NCBI RefSeq assembly: GCF_011316935.1
Contig: NZ_WLYS01000001.1
Location: 620,001-684,000, forward strand
Direction of reading: 5' to 3'
Length of the DNA: 64,000 nucleotides
Source: Sphingobacterium chungjuense
GTDB lineage: Bacteria; Bacteroidota; Bacteroidia; Sphingobacteriales; Sphingobacteriaceae
Shown here: in pieces, positions 53,042 through 61,331 of the stretch
How positions within the stretch are numbered: the stretch's first letter is position 1
Layout of the letters: each line of letters begins with the position of its first letter
Program-made: the position numbers and the translations under genes
Notes under the pieces: model-generated
Database searches by the model: none
The model's input: only the letters and a program-made list of their open reading frames with translations
Told to the model about the DNA's origin: nothing

Positions 53042-54498
53042 AGCTTGTTGCGAAAGAAATTTTGAATTTCTTGAAATGTATCTCTGGAAAATAGATAACA
53101 AATCCCCAAATAAACTGCTCCCATGGATAATACGGATACCGCTAATCTCCATGCCGCGTGTGGCAAAATGTCTATCCAAAAATAGGTTGCGAGAAATCCA
53201 ACCATGGCGCTAAGCGCGTAAGCATATACATCGCGCCACATAAAGCGATAACTGTATTGCAGGCTTTTCCGCGTGATGAAAAACCAGGTGTTCAACCAAA
53301 GCAGATTCATCGTTGCATAACCCAGCACGATATACAGGACGCCCAAGTGTTTGAGCGCAAAGAATAAGCCGACCTGTAAGATGCCAAATACGATCATATT
53401 CCACATGTAGGTAGTAGATCGGCCTTTGCTCAGGGTATAGTTTGAAAATGCATTGCTTACCACGGCGAATGCGCCTCCAAATGCCAAAACGCGCAGGTAA
53501 TCGGCACTTTCTAGCCATTTGGCACCGCCAGCAAGCAAAAGAAAGTCTGGCGCGATGAGCGCTAAACCAAACATTAGTGGAAAAGTAATGAAAGAGATAA
53601 AGGAAAGCAGCTTGCGGAAGACACGAATTTTGCGCTCTTCTTCGCTGTGCGATACCTCCGTCATCAGCGGCTGGATAATGGTATTGGAAATGCTCAAAAT
53701 CAGATTTTGACCCATGAGATTCCACTTATTGCCCGAGGTATATTGTCCGACTTGCGCTACGGGCACATATTTACCCAGAATGGCGGTCAGGAAATTGTTA
53801 TTGACGTGAAAGAATACATTGGTAATGATCAGCTTGCTACTGTAGGACAACAAAGGCTTGACCGGACGAAGATTGATGGGCCAAGAAGGACGAAAATGAG
53901 AATAATACCAGAATAGCGATGCGGAGATCACGCAGTAAGTCAGGTTTTGTATGACCAAAGACCAGTATTTGAGCCCTTGTAGCGCTGCAATCACCCCGAT
54001 GACATTACTGATCAAAACTGCGAAAAGCAGCGCAGTAGAACGCTCTTTCACCATTAAGTTACGCGTAAGGTAGGCGCTATGGGCGACGCCAAAGCTGCTG
54101 ATGAAGAAGTTCAAAAATGAAATTTTAGCCAATGGCTCTAATTGGGACAGCTCATAGAAATCGGCTAAAAAAGGGCTCACGGAATACAAAACCATATAGA
54201 TTCCGGCACCTAAAAGCACGCAAAACCAGAATACGGCATTATAATCTGCCTTTGTGACGTCTTTCTTAATGCTAATCGCACTCACAAAGCCGGATTCTGT
54301 CAACGCGGATGCAATAGCGGAGAATATCGTGAGGATACCGACCAGACCATAATCTTTAGGATCTAGCACGCGCAACAGCACGAGGCCGAAGACCAAGCCA
54401 ATTACTTGTTGCACACCGTTGGATAGGCCGCCCCACCAAAATCCTTTGGCGGCTTTCTTTTTTAAACTTTCTGCTGGCGTGGGGTTTACTGGATCCAT
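53038..54498 (-). CDS. Lipopolysaccharide/oligosaccharide flippase (Wzx-like, MOP superfamily)
   Basis: 486-residue membrane protein with about 12-14 hydrophobic helices, typical of the polysaccharide biosynthesis/Wzx branch of MOP flippases. It has GFWWGGLSNGVQQVIGLVFG, then LDPKDYGLVGILTIFSAIAS and SGFVSAISIKKDVTKADYNA near the N-terminus. It would move lipid-linked oligosaccharide units across the inner membrane. It is coupled by ATGA to the GT2 gene downstream and follows the repeat-protein gene after 12 bases. No polymerase gene is recognised nearby. Confidence 0.9.
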   Translation of the reverse strand: MDPVNPTPAESLKKKAAKGFWWGGLSNGVQQVIGLVFGLVLLRVLDPKDYGLVGILTIFSAIASALTESGFVSAISIKKDVTKADYNAVFWFCVLLGAGIYMVLYSVSPFLADFYELSQLEPLAKISFLNFFISSFGVAHSAYLTRNLMVKERSTALLFAVLISNVIGVIAALQGLKYWSLVIQNLTYCVISASLFWYYSHFRPSWPINLRPVKPLLSYSSKLIITNVFFHVNNNFLTAILGKYVPVAQVGQYTSGNKWNLMGQNLILSISNTIIQPLMTEVSHSEEERKIRVFRKLLSFISFITFPLMFGLALIAPDFLLLAGGAKWLESADYLRVLAFGGAFAVVSNAFSNYTLSKGRSTTYMWNMIVFGILQVGLFFALKHLGVLYIVLGYATMNLLWLNTWFFITRKSLQYSYRFMWRDVYAYALSAMVGFLATYFWIDILPHAAWRLAVSVLSMGAVYLGICYLFSRDTFQEIQNFFRNKL

Positions 54499-54510
54499 TG
54501 CTTTCGTTCG

Positions 54511-55515
54511 CTACTGATCGTCTTTGGGCTTAGTGGGCTTCGTTACGCCAGCTTTGAAGCGCGGCTTGAAGCCAGCGGGTTTACTAACCGGCGCAGCCGA
54601 ATCTTCTGTTGTCGGTTTTTCTTCCGGAGCAGGAGTTGGTTCTTCCTTATTTTCTATCGAAGTGGTTTCTTCTGGCTTTGCTTGCTCTGCAGAAACTGTT
54701 TTAGTAGCACCGGCCTTGAAGCGCGGCTTGAAGCCTGCTGGCTTAGTAACCGGCGCAGCCGATTCTTCTGTTGCCGGTTTTTCTTCCGGAGCAGTAGCTG
54801 CTTCTGCTTTATTTTCAGCCGAAATGGTTTCTTCTGGCTTTGCTTGCTCTGCAGAAACTGTTTTAGTAGCACCGGCCTTGAAGCGTGGCTTGAAGCCTGC
54901 TGGCTTAGTAACCGGCGCAGCCGATTCTTCTGTTGCCGGTTTTTCTTCCGGAGCAGGAGTTGGTTCTTCCTTATTTTCTACCGAAGTGGTTTCTTCTGGC
55001 TTTGCTTGCTCGGTAGAAACTGTTTTAGTAGCACCGGCTTTGAAGCGTGGCTTGAAGCCTGCTGGCTTAGTAACCGGCGCAGCCGATTCTTCTGTTACCG
55101 GTTTTTCTTCCGTAGCAGGAGTAGCTGGTTCTGCTTTATTTTCAGCCGAAACGGCCCCTTCCGGCTTTGCTTGTTCCGTAGAAGATGCTTTTGCAGCGCC
55201 GGCCTTGAAGCGTGGTTTAAATCCTGCCGGTTTTACAGAAGTCGTTGCTGGCTCAGCAGGCACGACATCCGAAACAGGTTCCAAAGGTGCGTCTGAAATC
55301 GCTAATGGTTTTTCTGGAACAGGTGCCGGTTCGCCTGCGGCGAGCAAGTACGTTTTCCGGAGCTTATTGAACCAAAACTTTTTACTGTGATCAAAGCTCT
55401 TCTCTCCCATTGCCACGTAATGCCTCGAAAATTCCGCATACAATGCTGGCTCACCCGAATGCAAAGCAGTCAGGTCAATCTTTTTCTTATGGAAGAACTC
55501 TTCAAAACTGAGCAT
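54511..55515 (-). CDS. Repeat protein with KPAGFKPRFKAG motifs, unknown function
   Basis: About 334 residues from ATG 55515 (a TTG at 55521 is the alternative). The N-terminal 60-65 residues look folded (MLSFEEFFHKKKIDLTAL, FDHSKKFWFNKLRKTYLL). The rest is low complexity, rich in Ala, Pro, Glu, Lys and Thr, and built of 54-55-residue repeats. Each repeat contains KPAGFKPRFKAG (residues 97, 152, 206, 260 and 314, counted from the TTG) with an acidic Pro/Glu linker between copies. No signal peptide or membrane helix. It is the first gene of the operon with the flippase and glycosyltransferases. It is not recognised; the alternation of basic motifs and acidic linkers suggests a flexible multivalent binding protein. 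Confidence 0.75.
   Translation of the reverse strand: MLSFEEFFHKKKIDLTALHSGEPALYAEFSRHYVAMGEKSFDHSKKFWFNKLRKTYLLAAGEPAPVPEKPLAISDAPLEPVSDVVPAEPATTSVKPAGFKPRFKAGAAKASSTEQAKPEGAVSAENKAEPATPATEEKPVTEESAAPVTKPAGFKPRFKAGATKTVSTEQAKPEETTSVENKEEPTPAPEEKPATEESAAPVTKPAGFKPRFKAGATKTVSAEQAKPEETISAENKAEAATAPEEKPATEESAAPVTKPAGFKPRFKAGATKTVSAEQAKPEETTSIENKEEPTPAPEEKPTTEDSAAPVSKPAGFKPRFKAGVTKPTKPKDDQ
54545..55233 (-). repeat. Tandem 162-bp coding repeats
   Basis: Four to five copies of an approximately 162-bp unit (one 165-bp), in frame with the 54-residue protein repeats. The GCGTGGCTTGAAGCCTGCTG segment recurs nearly unchanged in plus-strand orientation, and inner copies are more alike than the outer ones. 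Such repeats can expand or contract by recombination or slippage. Confidence 0.9.
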
Positions 55516-55529
55516 GATCAAAAGTAAAA

Positions 55530-55565
55530 AAAAATCCCTGCGAAAGTGGTTTCGCAGGGATTTTT
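55530..55565 (-). terminator. Terminator of yebC-type gene
   Basis: AAAAATCCCTGCGAAA pairs with TTTCGCAGGGATTTTT (16-bp stem, loop GTGG). A/T-rich ends on both sides; it lies between the yebC-type gene and the repeat-protein operon. Confidence 0.9.
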
Positions 55566-55582
55566 ATGCATATCAATATTGC

Positions 55583-56308
55583 TTAGTCCATATTGTGGTA
55601 CACCGCCTGCACATCGTCGTCTTCCTCGATTTTATCGATCAACTTCAATACATCTGCCGCTTGCTCTTCGGTTAATGAAGAATGAGATAGCGAGATACGC
55701 TCCAACTTAGCCGAAGAAACTTCGATGCCTTTCTCTTCTAGCAACTTTTGCATGTTACCAAAATCTTCAAACGAAGTTTGCACGACGACTACGTCATTGC
55801 CTTCTTCATCGGCCTCCACATATAATTCGTCCAAACCGCCGTCGATCAACTCCAATTCCAATTCTTCAACATCCAGATCCTCAGGTGCAGGGAAACGAAA
55901 TATCGATTTGCGTTGAAAAATGAAATCCAACGAACCCGTTTTACCCAATGATCCGCCCGCTTTTGTGAAATAGCTTCTGACATTGGCTACAGTACGATTG
56001 GTATTATCCGTTGCCGTTTCGATGAGCACAGGCACACCGTGTGGGCCGTATCCTTCGTACACGTATTCCTCATAGCCTTTCGCGTCTTTCTCTGAAGCAC
56101 GTTTTATAGCAGCTTCCACACGATCTTTTGGCATGTTAACCGCCTTCGCATTTTGCATGGCAGTGCGCAAGCGTGAATTACTGTCTGCGTTCGGGCCACC
56201 TTCTTTTACGGCCATGGCAATCTCTTTGCCTAGTCGCGTAAACTGGACGGCCATCTTCGCCCAACGCTTAAATTTTCTCTCTTTCCTAAATTCAAAGGCT
56301 CTACCCAT
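55583..56308 (-). CDS. YebC/PmpR-family protein
   Basis: 241-residue protein of the YebC/TACO1 family. It has MGRAFEFRKERKFKRWAKMA, VQFTRLGKEIAMAVKEGGPN, AMQNAKAVNMPKDRVEAAIK and EGYGPHGVPVLIETATDNTN, all conserved in the family. It has been described both as a DNA-binding regulator and, for some members, as a factor that helps translation of difficult sequences. Length is normal. It follows the threonine dehydrogenase gene by two bases, and a terminator ends the operon. Confidence 0.93.
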   Translation of the reverse strand: MGRAFEFRKERKFKRWAKMAVQFTRLGKEIAMAVKEGGPNADSNSRLRTAMQNAKAVNMPKDRVEAAIKRASEKDAKGYEEYVYEGYGPHGVPVLIETATDNTNRTVANVRSYFTKAGGSLGKTGSLDFIFQRKSIFRFPAPEDLDVEELELELIDGGLDELYVEADEEGNDVVVVQTSFEDFGNMQKLLEEKGIEVSSAKLERISLSHSSLTEEQAADVLKLIDKIEEDDDVQAVYHNMD

Positions 56309-56310
56309 TG

Positions 56311-57258
56311 TTATATCGTTGATTTTAGATTTTCAATCATATCCTTCGTCATCGTTTCCAGATCAAAGGAAGGTTTCCAGCCCCAGTCTTTTCGCGCATA
56401 ATCATCGTTAATGCGCTTTGGCCAAGAGTCTGCAATCGCTTGTCTCGGATCATTTTCCGTGTAGGATATCTCAAAACTAGGAAGAATTTTTTGGATTTCT
56501 TCCGAGATATCTTTTGGTGTGAAACTCATTCCTGCTAGGTTGTAACTCGAGCGAATGCTTAGCTTTTCTGCCGGCGCATCCATCAATTCCAGTGTTCCAC
56601 GCACCGCATCTTGCATATACAGCATGGGCAATTCCGTTTGTTCGGAAAGGAAACTAGTGTATGCGCCATTTCGCAAAGCTTCGAAATAGATATGCACGGC
56701 ATAATCCGTTGTACCACCTCCGGGTTCTGTTTTCCAAGAAATAACCCCTGGATAACGAATGCTGCGTACATCCAAGTTATATTTTTTATGGTAATACTCA
56801 CACAATCTTTCTCCGGCTAATTTGCTAATACCATAAATACTGTTGGGATCCATCACGCAATATTGTGGCGTATCCACCTTCGGTGAATGTGGGCCAAATA
56901 CGGCAATAGAACTTGGCCAAAACACCTTTTTTATGTCTAATTCAACAGCTAGATCTAAGACATTCAATAAGCCGTTCATATTTAAATCCCAAGCCTTTTG
57001 AGGATATTGCTCGCCTGTAGCAGAGAGCATGGCAGCCAATAAATATACTTGCGTGGGTTGGTATTGCTCAAAAAGATGTCTCACTCTCTCTTTATCCAAT
57101 ACGTTCACCAATTCGAAGATTTCTTGCTCAGCGCGTTCTCGCGGCTCGCGGATATCCGACGTAATGACATTGTCTGCACCAAATTTCAGACGTAGTGCGG
57201 CAGCCAGTTCTGATCCAATTTGTCCGTTTGCGCCCAGTATTAATATGCGTTCTCCCAT
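56311..57258 (-). CDS. tdh: L-threonine 3-dehydrogenase, SDR type
   Basis: NAD-dependent enzyme of the extended SDR/epimerase fold that oxidises L-threonine to 2-amino-3-oxobutyrate, 315 residues. It has the nucleotide-binding ILILGANGQIGSELAAAL, the YGISKLAGE catalytic Tyr/Lys, and YPGVISWKTEPGGGTTDYAV, which is characteristic of SDR-type threonine dehydrogenases (bacterial and animal TDH) rather than of sugar epimerases. A TATATTTG element on the minus strand (57341-57348) lies about 85 bases upstream. The yebC-type gene follows by two bases. Confidence 0.9.
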   Translation of the reverse strand: MGERILILGANGQIGSELAAALRLKFGADNVITSDIREPRERAEQEIFELVNVLDKERVRHLFEQYQPTQVYLLAAMLSATGEQYPQKAWDLNMNGLLNVLDLAVELDIKKVFWPSSIAVFGPHSPKVDTPQYCVMDPNSIYGISKLAGERLCEYYHKKYNLDVRSIRYPGVISWKTEPGGGTTDYAVHIYFEALRNGAYTSFLSEQTELPMLYMQDAVRGTLELMDAPAEKLSIRSSYNLAGMSFTPKDISEEIQKILPSFEISYTENDPRQAIADSWPKRINDDYARKDWGWKPSFDLETMTKDMIENLKSTI

Positions 57259-57340
57259 GTTTAGATTTATTCACTTCCGTTTTCGCTCCAAAAAAGCTGA
57301 TTTAATGCCAGTCTGAGCTCCAAAACGGTTAATTCAGGTG

Positions 57341-57348
57341 CAAATATA
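57341..57348 (-). promoter_or_regulatory. -7 element upstream of tdh
   Basis: TATATTTG on the minus strand, an exact TAnnTTTG match, giving a leader of about 75-80 nt. No good -33 box at 19 nt. Confidence 0.5.
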
Positions 57349-57401
57349 CTGTTTTTTGATCCCTACTTTAAAACGGGGAATGGCTGTTTTTCAGGCGTAG
57401 C

Positions 57402-59063
57402 CTAATTTCTCAATAAAAAGGATTCTTTGAAGGTTTGGCGCTGGCCATTATCTTGATACGTTTCCATCCACATCAAGTATACACCAGAAGGCGATTGCTC
57501 TCCATTTTCCTTTTTGCCGTCCCAAGTAAATCTGCCTGTATAGCCCACTCCTTGATTGCGAATAAGGCGATTTAGACTCCTCCCTTTATCATCATAGATC
57601 GTGAGATTCACCATGGTATTCTCCTGGACAAACTCATAATGAATAGATAGCCATCGATCATCGCCTGTACTATTTGGATACATCGTTCGCGCCGCTAGGA
57701 ATACGTTATTTTTGGTAATCGTGCCCGCACGAAAGCGTGAATTCTCATAGCCGGGCGTCGCGCCTTCACTGTAGGTGGATGCCGAAATGAAATTTCCGCC
57801 AACATTCGTGGCAACATCTGGTGAAATGCGTTCTAACGAAACCCCACGCGCATTGCGGATAAAGGGTTGATGCATGGCGGCAGTGTAGCGCAAACTATCC
57901 ATTAACACTGTTGGGGCGAAAAGTGTTACGATTCCTTGCAGGTTAGCATAAGCCGGAAGGCTGGGAAGCACAATAACATTACGCAATATGGCACTGGGAT
58001 AATCTTGCTGCAACAGATTCGGATTCGTGGTGATCACACGGTAGGTATTGGGTGGGAAAAGTAATTGGCGATTGGAAATTAAACGGTTTCCTAGAAACCA
58101 ATTTTGGAGGTTGACGATCTTGCTTGATCGATTGTAAATCTCGACAAAGGTGGGACTGCCCGTATTGGGATTGAATAGCACTTCGTTGATGACTACATCA
58201 TTATACACTAAGTTCGTTTCGGAAAACACCGTTTGCGATAAGTTCAGATTCCTTCCGCAATATTGTCCCGCAATCATCACCTCGTAAGGAACACCTTCGG
58301 GAAGCTGCTGCCCGAAGGAAATATGTATGGTATCTCTCGAAGTCCGCCAACTCGAGATTGGTGGTAATCCGATCGGCATTTGCACTTGCTGAATGATTAA
58401 ACTATTTCCAATGTCCATACTAAGCACAAAGCTCAACTCCTGATTTTGCACAATAGTTTGCCGAATTTGCACATCTGGGATTGCATCTGCACGATATACA
58501 CTGTTTTGCGCGCCAAGCGTGGCTCCTTCTCTGGCTTCAGATTCTTGCCACGCTTGCGCAGGATTACAACCAAACTCCGGATTTATGCGTTCCAAGCTCC
58601 ACCCGCCTTGTCTTTTTGCCGTGCTGGCATACCAATTGGCAGCATAAGACACCTGATCTACTGTTCCCAGTTCCTGATGATTCAGTGTGATGGTAGCACC
58701 AGCATTACTCATCGTTGGCCAACCTTCAATGCCGCAGACATTCCCATAACGAAGAAATGCTTGTTCATTCTGCGAAGCAGTAACGATGACATATTGTTTG
58801 GCTGGCAAATACATATCTGGAAATTGGAAATTCCGATTGTTGTACGAGATCGTATAGTTTTGCAATAAGACCGCGACATCCGATGGATTGTATAACTCGA
58901 GCCATTCACGCGCAGGCAAGTTGTCTCCACGCGGATTCATCATGATTTCATTGATAACAGGATGTGGCGATACAAAACGCACCTGATCTTCCAAAAAATC
59001 TGCACAGCTGCTCCCGAATAAAAGCAGGATGAACGAACAGTGAACAAACGTTTTTAACGTCAT
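57402..59063 (-). CDS. Lamin-tail-domain (LTD) surface protein
   Basis: 553-residue exported protein, probably a lipoprotein (signal LFGSSCADF). It contains two lamin-tail-domain-like units: about 36-170 (VINEIMMNPRGDNLPAREWL, ELYNPSDVAVLLQNYTISY) and about 285-420 (VVINEVLFNPNTGSPTFVEI, YNRSSKIVNLQNWFLG). Each is followed by a SLERI segment. The C-terminal 70 residues are a FlgD-like Ig domain (NLTIYDDKGRSLNRL, FTWDGKKENGEQSPSGVYL) common in secreted Bacteroidota proteins. It probably acts at the cell surface; binding partner unknown. It is a single-gene unit. Confidence 0.88.
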   Translation of the reverse strand: MTLKTFVHCSFILLLFGSSCADFLEDQVRFVSPHPVINEIMMNPRGDNLPAREWLELYNPSDVAVLLQNYTISYNNRNFQFPDMYLPAKQYVIVTASQNEQAFLRYGNVCGIEGWPTMSNAGATITLNHQELGTVDQVSYAANWYASTAKRQGGWSLERINPEFGCNPAQAWQESEAREGATLGAQNSVYRADAIPDVQIRQTIVQNQELSFVLSMDIGNSLIIQQVQMPIGLPPISSWRTSRDTIHISFGQQLPEGVPYEVMIAGQYCGRNLNLSQTVFSETNLVYNDVVINEVLFNPNTGSPTFVEIYNRSSKIVNLQNWFLGNRLISNRQLLFPPNTYRVITTNPNLLQQDYPSAILRNVIVLPSLPAYANLQGIVTLFAPTVLMDSLRYTAAMHQPFIRNARGVSLERISPDVATNVGGNFISASTYSEGATPGYENSRFRAGTITKNNVFLAARTMYPNSTGDDRWLSIHYEFVQENTMVNLTIYDDKGRSLNRLIRNQGVGYTGRFTWDGKKENGEQSPSGVYLMWMETYQDNGQRQTFKESFLLRN

Positions 59064-59200
59064 TTTTGAAGATCATTAAAATCTACTTTCGAACTAGATT
59101 TTAGATTAAGAATCCAAATAATTTAGTATGTTTGGGGTTGATTACGTGTTAAATATACTTAATCTGGTTTATTTTTTTAAAGTTAAATGATAATTTATTT

Positions 59201-60193
59201 ATGAAAGTTGCAGTAGTTGGCGCAACAGGTCTTGTTGGGTCAGAAATGTTGACAGTATTGGCGGAAAGAAACTTCCCAGTAACAGAATTAATTCCAGTAG
59301 CTTCAGAAAGAAGCAAGGGTAAAGAGATCGAGTTCAAGGGTAAGAAGTATAAGGTGGTAACTGCTCAAGATGCTATTGCACTCAAACCAGATGTAGCACT
59401 TTTCTCTGCCGGAGGAAGTACTTCTACCGAATTCGCACCTTTATTTGCGGAAGCAGGCATCACCGTGATCGATAATTCATCTGCTTGGCGCATGGATCCT
59501 TCCAAAAAACTAATCGTGCCAGAGGTAAATGGCGACGTATTAACGGCGGAAGACAAAATCATTGCAAACCCGAATTGTTCAACTATTCAGATGGTCGTGG
59601 TGATGAAACCATTACACGAGAAATATAAAATTAAACGCGTCGTAGTTTCTACTTATCAGTCGGTAACTGGTACGGGAGTAGCCGCTGTAAAGCAATTAAA
59701 TGATGAGCGTGCGGGCATTGACGGTGAAAAAGCGTATCCACACCAGATTGATCTTAATGTGATTCCTCAGATTGATGTTTTCCAAGATAATGGTTACACC
59801 AAGGAAGAGATGAAGATGATCAAGGAAACGAACAAGATCATGCGTGATGATTCTATCCGCGTAACCGCAACGACGGTCCGTATTCCTGTAATTGGAGGTC
59901 ACTCGGAGTCTGTTAATATCGAATTCGAGAATGATTTTGATCTTCAGGAAGTTCGCGACCTATTGGCAGCTCAAGAAGGTATCATCGTTGTGGATAATCC
60001 ATCAAAATTGGAATACCCAATGCCAAAGGATGCACATGGTAAAGATGAGGTTTTCGTGGGCCGTATTCGCAGAGACGAATCTCAGGACAAAACGCTTAAC
60101 CTTTGGGTAGTAGCAGATAACTTACGTAAAGGTGCTGCAACCAATGCGGTGCAAGTAGCAGAGCTATTACATAAAAAACAATTGATCGGTTAA
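59201..60193 (+). CDS. asd: Aspartate-semialdehyde dehydrogenase
   Basis: NADPH-dependent reduction of aspartyl phosphate to aspartate semialdehyde, on the path to lysine/diaminopimelate, methionine and threonine. 330 residues, normal length. The nucleotide-binding VAVVGATGLVGSEML starts at residue 3. The catalytic Cys126 is in IANPNCSTIQM. Further blocks are STYQSVTGTGVAAVKQL, RIPVIGGHSESVNIEF and the C-terminal NLWVVADNLRKGAATNAVQ. It is monocistronic with two hairpins at its 3' end. Confidence 0.97.
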   Translation: MKVAVVGATGLVGSEMLTVLAERNFPVTELIPVASERSKGKEIEFKGKKYKVVTAQDAIALKPDVALFSAGGSTSTEFAPLFAEAGITVIDNSSAWRMDPSKKLIVPEVNGDVLTAEDKIIANPNCSTIQMVVVMKPLHEKYKIKRVVVSTYQSVTGTGVAAVKQLNDERAGIDGEKAYPHQIDLNVIPQIDVFQDNGYTKEEMKMIKETNKIMRDDSIRVTATTVRIPVIGGHSESVNIEFENDFDLQEVRDLLAAQEGIIVVDNPSKLEYPMPKDAHGKDEVFVGRIRRDESQDKTLNLWVVADNLRKGAATNAVQVAELLHKKQLIG

Positions 60194-60205
60194 TCCGATC
60201 AATTG
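60179..60205 (+). promoter_or_regulatory. Hairpin spanning the asd stop codon
   Basis: CAATTGATCGG and CCGATCAATTG form a perfect 11-bp stem with loop TTAAT, which contains the TAA stop codon. It precedes the true terminator by about 30 bases and has no T-run. Confidence 0.5.
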
Positions 60206-60233
60206 ACTTCTTCCCTTAAAGAAGGATAAACAT

Positions 60234-60275
60234 AAAAGAGCCGGATGATTGCTATAATCATCCGGCTCTTTTTAT
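60234..60275. terminator. Bidirectional terminator between asd and Kelch lipoprotein gene
   Basis: AAAAGAGCCGGATGATT and AATCATCCGGCTCTTTT form a 17-bp stem with loop GCTAT. Convergent genes on both sides. Confidence 0.92.
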
Positions 60276-60316
60276 TGTAAAGGATACTCACTATAGCGTA
60301 TCCTTTTTAATCTTAC

Positions 60317-61327
60317 TTATCTTACAGGTGTAAATACCAGTGTTTCGCTGTAGAACTGCTCGCGACCTGTACCAGCAGAACCCGTTGTGATGTAGCCGTT
60401 ATTGCCAATCGCGAAGCCCACTGCTTTTTCGCGCGCGCCACTACCTTGTACTGCTTGGTGCTCATTTGACCAGATATCACTTCCTGGATCGTATTTCCAT
60501 ACGTTAGCTACCAAACCTGCTGGTCCTCTACCACTCACGACATAACCTTGACCACCGATGACAAATGCCGACGTGTTTTGACGTCTTACATCATACGTCT
60601 GACTCGCATCATTACGATTCAAGTCATTCAATTTAGTCCAAGTTGTTCCGTCGAAAGAGAAGAAATCTTCTGGTAATTGATTGTTGAAACGACCACCACC
60701 AACATATGCTCTATTGCCAATTACGAATGCAAAAGCGCCAGAACGAGTCCAACCGAATTGAGTTGGTACTAAAGTCCATGTATCGTTCGCTGGGTTGTAG
60801 CGATAAATGTCGCTAAATGTTCTGCCGGCTGGAGTCTCTCCCAAACCAACATATCCATTACCACCAAGTGAGAATGCAACAGCACCAAAACGAGCTTCTC
60901 CTGGAAAATCAGCGATCTGAGTCCACGTGTTTGCAGCTGCATCAAAACGGTAAAAATCTTTCAATGCATTGGTACCGTCAAAACCTGTACCTACGAAGCC
61001 TGCTTCACCAATGGAAAAACCTACTGCACGGTGACGTGCTGGACCTGAGAAATCTGCTTTAGGTTCCCACTGCGATCCATTAAAAGCCCATGCATCTTGT
61101 AAAATAGCGCGTGTAGCGTTGTATCCGCCAACAAGGAATGCCTGATTATTAATCACAAAAGATGCCGCACCTTCTCTAGGATCTCCAGGTGCAACTGTTG
61201 ATCTGGTCCATTCTGTCGGCCCAGTGTCTCCTGTAGTCGTCTCATCGTCATCACTCGAACAGGATTGGAAAGATGTAGTCGCAATCGCACCAACTAAAAG
61301 TAATGCTAGCCAGTTTTTCTTCTTCAT
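60317..61327 (-). CDS. Kelch-repeat lipoprotein
   Basis: 336-residue predicted lipoprotein (FQSCSSDDDE lipobox region, acidic linker) with about six Kelch-like beta-propeller repeats of 45-50 residues. Examples are FLVGGYNATRAILQDAWAFN, GFVGTGFDGTNALKDFYRFD, GYVGLGETPAGRTFSDIYRY and GYITTGSAGTGREQFYSETL. The propeller is expected to bind protein or glycan at the cell surface. It lies 4 bases after the DUF4270 gene on the same strand; the two are co-transcribed. Confidence 0.88.
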   Translation of the reverse strand: MKKKNWLALLLVGAIATTSFQSCSSDDDETTTGDTGPTEWTRSTVAPGDPREGAASFVINNQAFLVGGYNATRAILQDAWAFNGSQWEPKADFSGPARHRAVGFSIGEAGFVGTGFDGTNALKDFYRFDAAANTWTQIADFPGEARFGAVAFSLGGNGYVGLGETPAGRTFSDIYRYNPANDTWTLVPTQFGWTRSGAFAFVIGNRAYVGGGRFNNQLPEDFFSFDGTTWTKLNDLNRNDASQTYDVRRQNTSAFVIGGQGYVVSGRGPAGLVANVWKYDPGSDIWSNEHQAVQGSGAREKAVGFAIGNNGYITTGSAGTGREQFYSETLVFTPVR

Positions 61328-61331
61328 ATGA

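Noticed and set aside
53042..53179. 46-codon extension of the GT2 gene into the flippase gene
   Set aside because: The ATGA overlap at 53038-53041 and the GT2 N-terminal pattern support the shorter protein.
54545..55233. CRISPR-like array
   Set aside because: The repeats are 162 bp, in frame and coding, without unique spacers of fixed length.
54524..55390. Long plus-strand open frame (288 codons) opposite the repeat gene
   Set aside because: It is the mirror of the 162-bp repeats on the other strand; the minus-strand frame has normal operon context and a folded N-terminus.
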